Positions 63,763 to 64,000 of a stretch of DNA of 64,000 nucleotides are shown piece by piece. The notes under the pieces are model-generated. The model did not search any database. It was not told where the DNA came from and worked only from the letters and a program-made list of their open reading frames with translations. Origin of the DNA: Apostichopus japonicus (Eukaryota > Echinodermata > Holothuroidea > Aspidochirotida > Stichopodidae); contig NC_092562.1 in NCBI RefSeq assembly GCF_037975245.1, forward strand, positions 18,119,521 through 18,183,520. The letters are read 5' to 3'. The position numbers were made by a program, and so were the translations under genes. Positions within the stretch are counted from its first letter, which is position 1. Each line of letters starts with the position of its first letter.

Positions 63763-64000
63763 ATGCTTATCCAACCAATTTTACATAACCCTCTCTTTCG
63801 CGAAGAGAACGGTGAAACTGTTTTTAACAGTATTTTTATTGATGAGGACATTATTATGGTTGGCGACCTTATGTATGAGGTCATCCCAACACAAATGCCA
63901 TCAGAAACCGTTCATGAATGTATAACACTTACTATTCCCGAAAATCCCATTTCCTTGAATGAAGTACAGACGATTATTTCTATGGTAATGAATGTATTAC
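63763..64000 (+). CDS. Start of a possible LINE reading frame, cut by the window edge
   Basis: From ATG at 63,763 (in-frame TAA 27 bases upstream) the plus strand is open to the window end, 79 codons: MLIQPILHNPLFREENGETV, FNSIFIDEDIIMVGDLMYEV, then IPTQMPSETVHECI. A NPLF..NG....NS.FI.......VGDLM pattern is often seen near the end of LINE reverse transcriptase frames of marine invertebrates. It might instead be an unrelated host exon. Codon use is unremarkable. Confidence 0.35.
   Translation, partial: MLIQPILHNPLFREENGETVFNSIFIDEDIIMVGDLMYEVIPTQMPSETVHECITLTIPENPISLNEVQTIISMVMNVL

Overview
The window looks like nuclear DNA of an invertebrate deuterostome, most likely an echinoderm. Coding sequence is broken into short exons with GT..AG borders, the background is AT-rich, transposon relics are very dense, and the palindromic motif AGGCCTA is scattered through it (for example 24,170-24,380 and 62,480-62,950). 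The taxon is inference; no marker gene settles it.

Host genes are few and mostly on the minus strand. The last two exons of SRP68 lie at 10,408-10,706 and 11,899-11,977. An exon of an ABCC (MRP-type) transporter lies at 17,605-17,781, with two damaged relatives at 16,791-16,817 and 19,050-19,145, in and around a 69-bp minisatellite. Adducin occupies much of the centre: five exons are recognisable at 51,568-51,818, 47,321-47,485, 46,294-46,514, 31,242-31,343 and 30,296-30,388, separated by introns full of transposons. A small two-exon plus-strand gene (48,722-49,839, perhaps related to the N-terminus of BEN-domain proteins) sits inside an adducin intron. Three minus-strand exon-like segments at 35,964-37,608 give two competing readings. 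An unrecognised 3'-terminal exon opens the window (112-305).

Retroelements: a nearly full-length Jockey-type LINE on the minus strand (about 12,191-16,790) with zinc-knuckle Gag, an endonuclease and a reverse transcriptase; a truncated relative (3,761-5,123); an RTE-type tail (24,840-25,415); another LINE tail that runs into a TA microsatellite (34,102-34,710); the start of a possible LINE reading frame at the right edge; and two copies of an intron-containing, Gypsy-integrase-derived (KRBA2-like) gene (39,763-44,883 and 57,468-60,771), each broken in its own way.

The most striking feature is a set of non-autonomous inverted-repeat elements. At least five unrelated ones are filled with short palindromic or quasi-palindromic units, in several cases repeated at about 11, 12, 21 or 22 bp: CTTAAG (991-2,246), CCGCGG/TTTTACC (21,217-23,633), TTCGCCCAACC (59,118-60,073), TTCGAA (49,935-50,395) and GTCCGGAC (32,134-32,330). 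A sixth has near-identical long arms (5,833-6,391). A separate hAT-like group (5,231-5,606; 31,434-32,127; 38,124-39,192; 53,132-54,946) shares a roughly 100-bp module with a 6-bp hairpin; one member has a perfect 8-bp target duplication. A decaying tandem array of tRNA-like units with RNA polymerase III boxes lies at 7,170-8,260.

No rRNA genes, CRISPR arrays or bacterial-type operons are seen. All family names rest on motif recognition by eye, without database searches.
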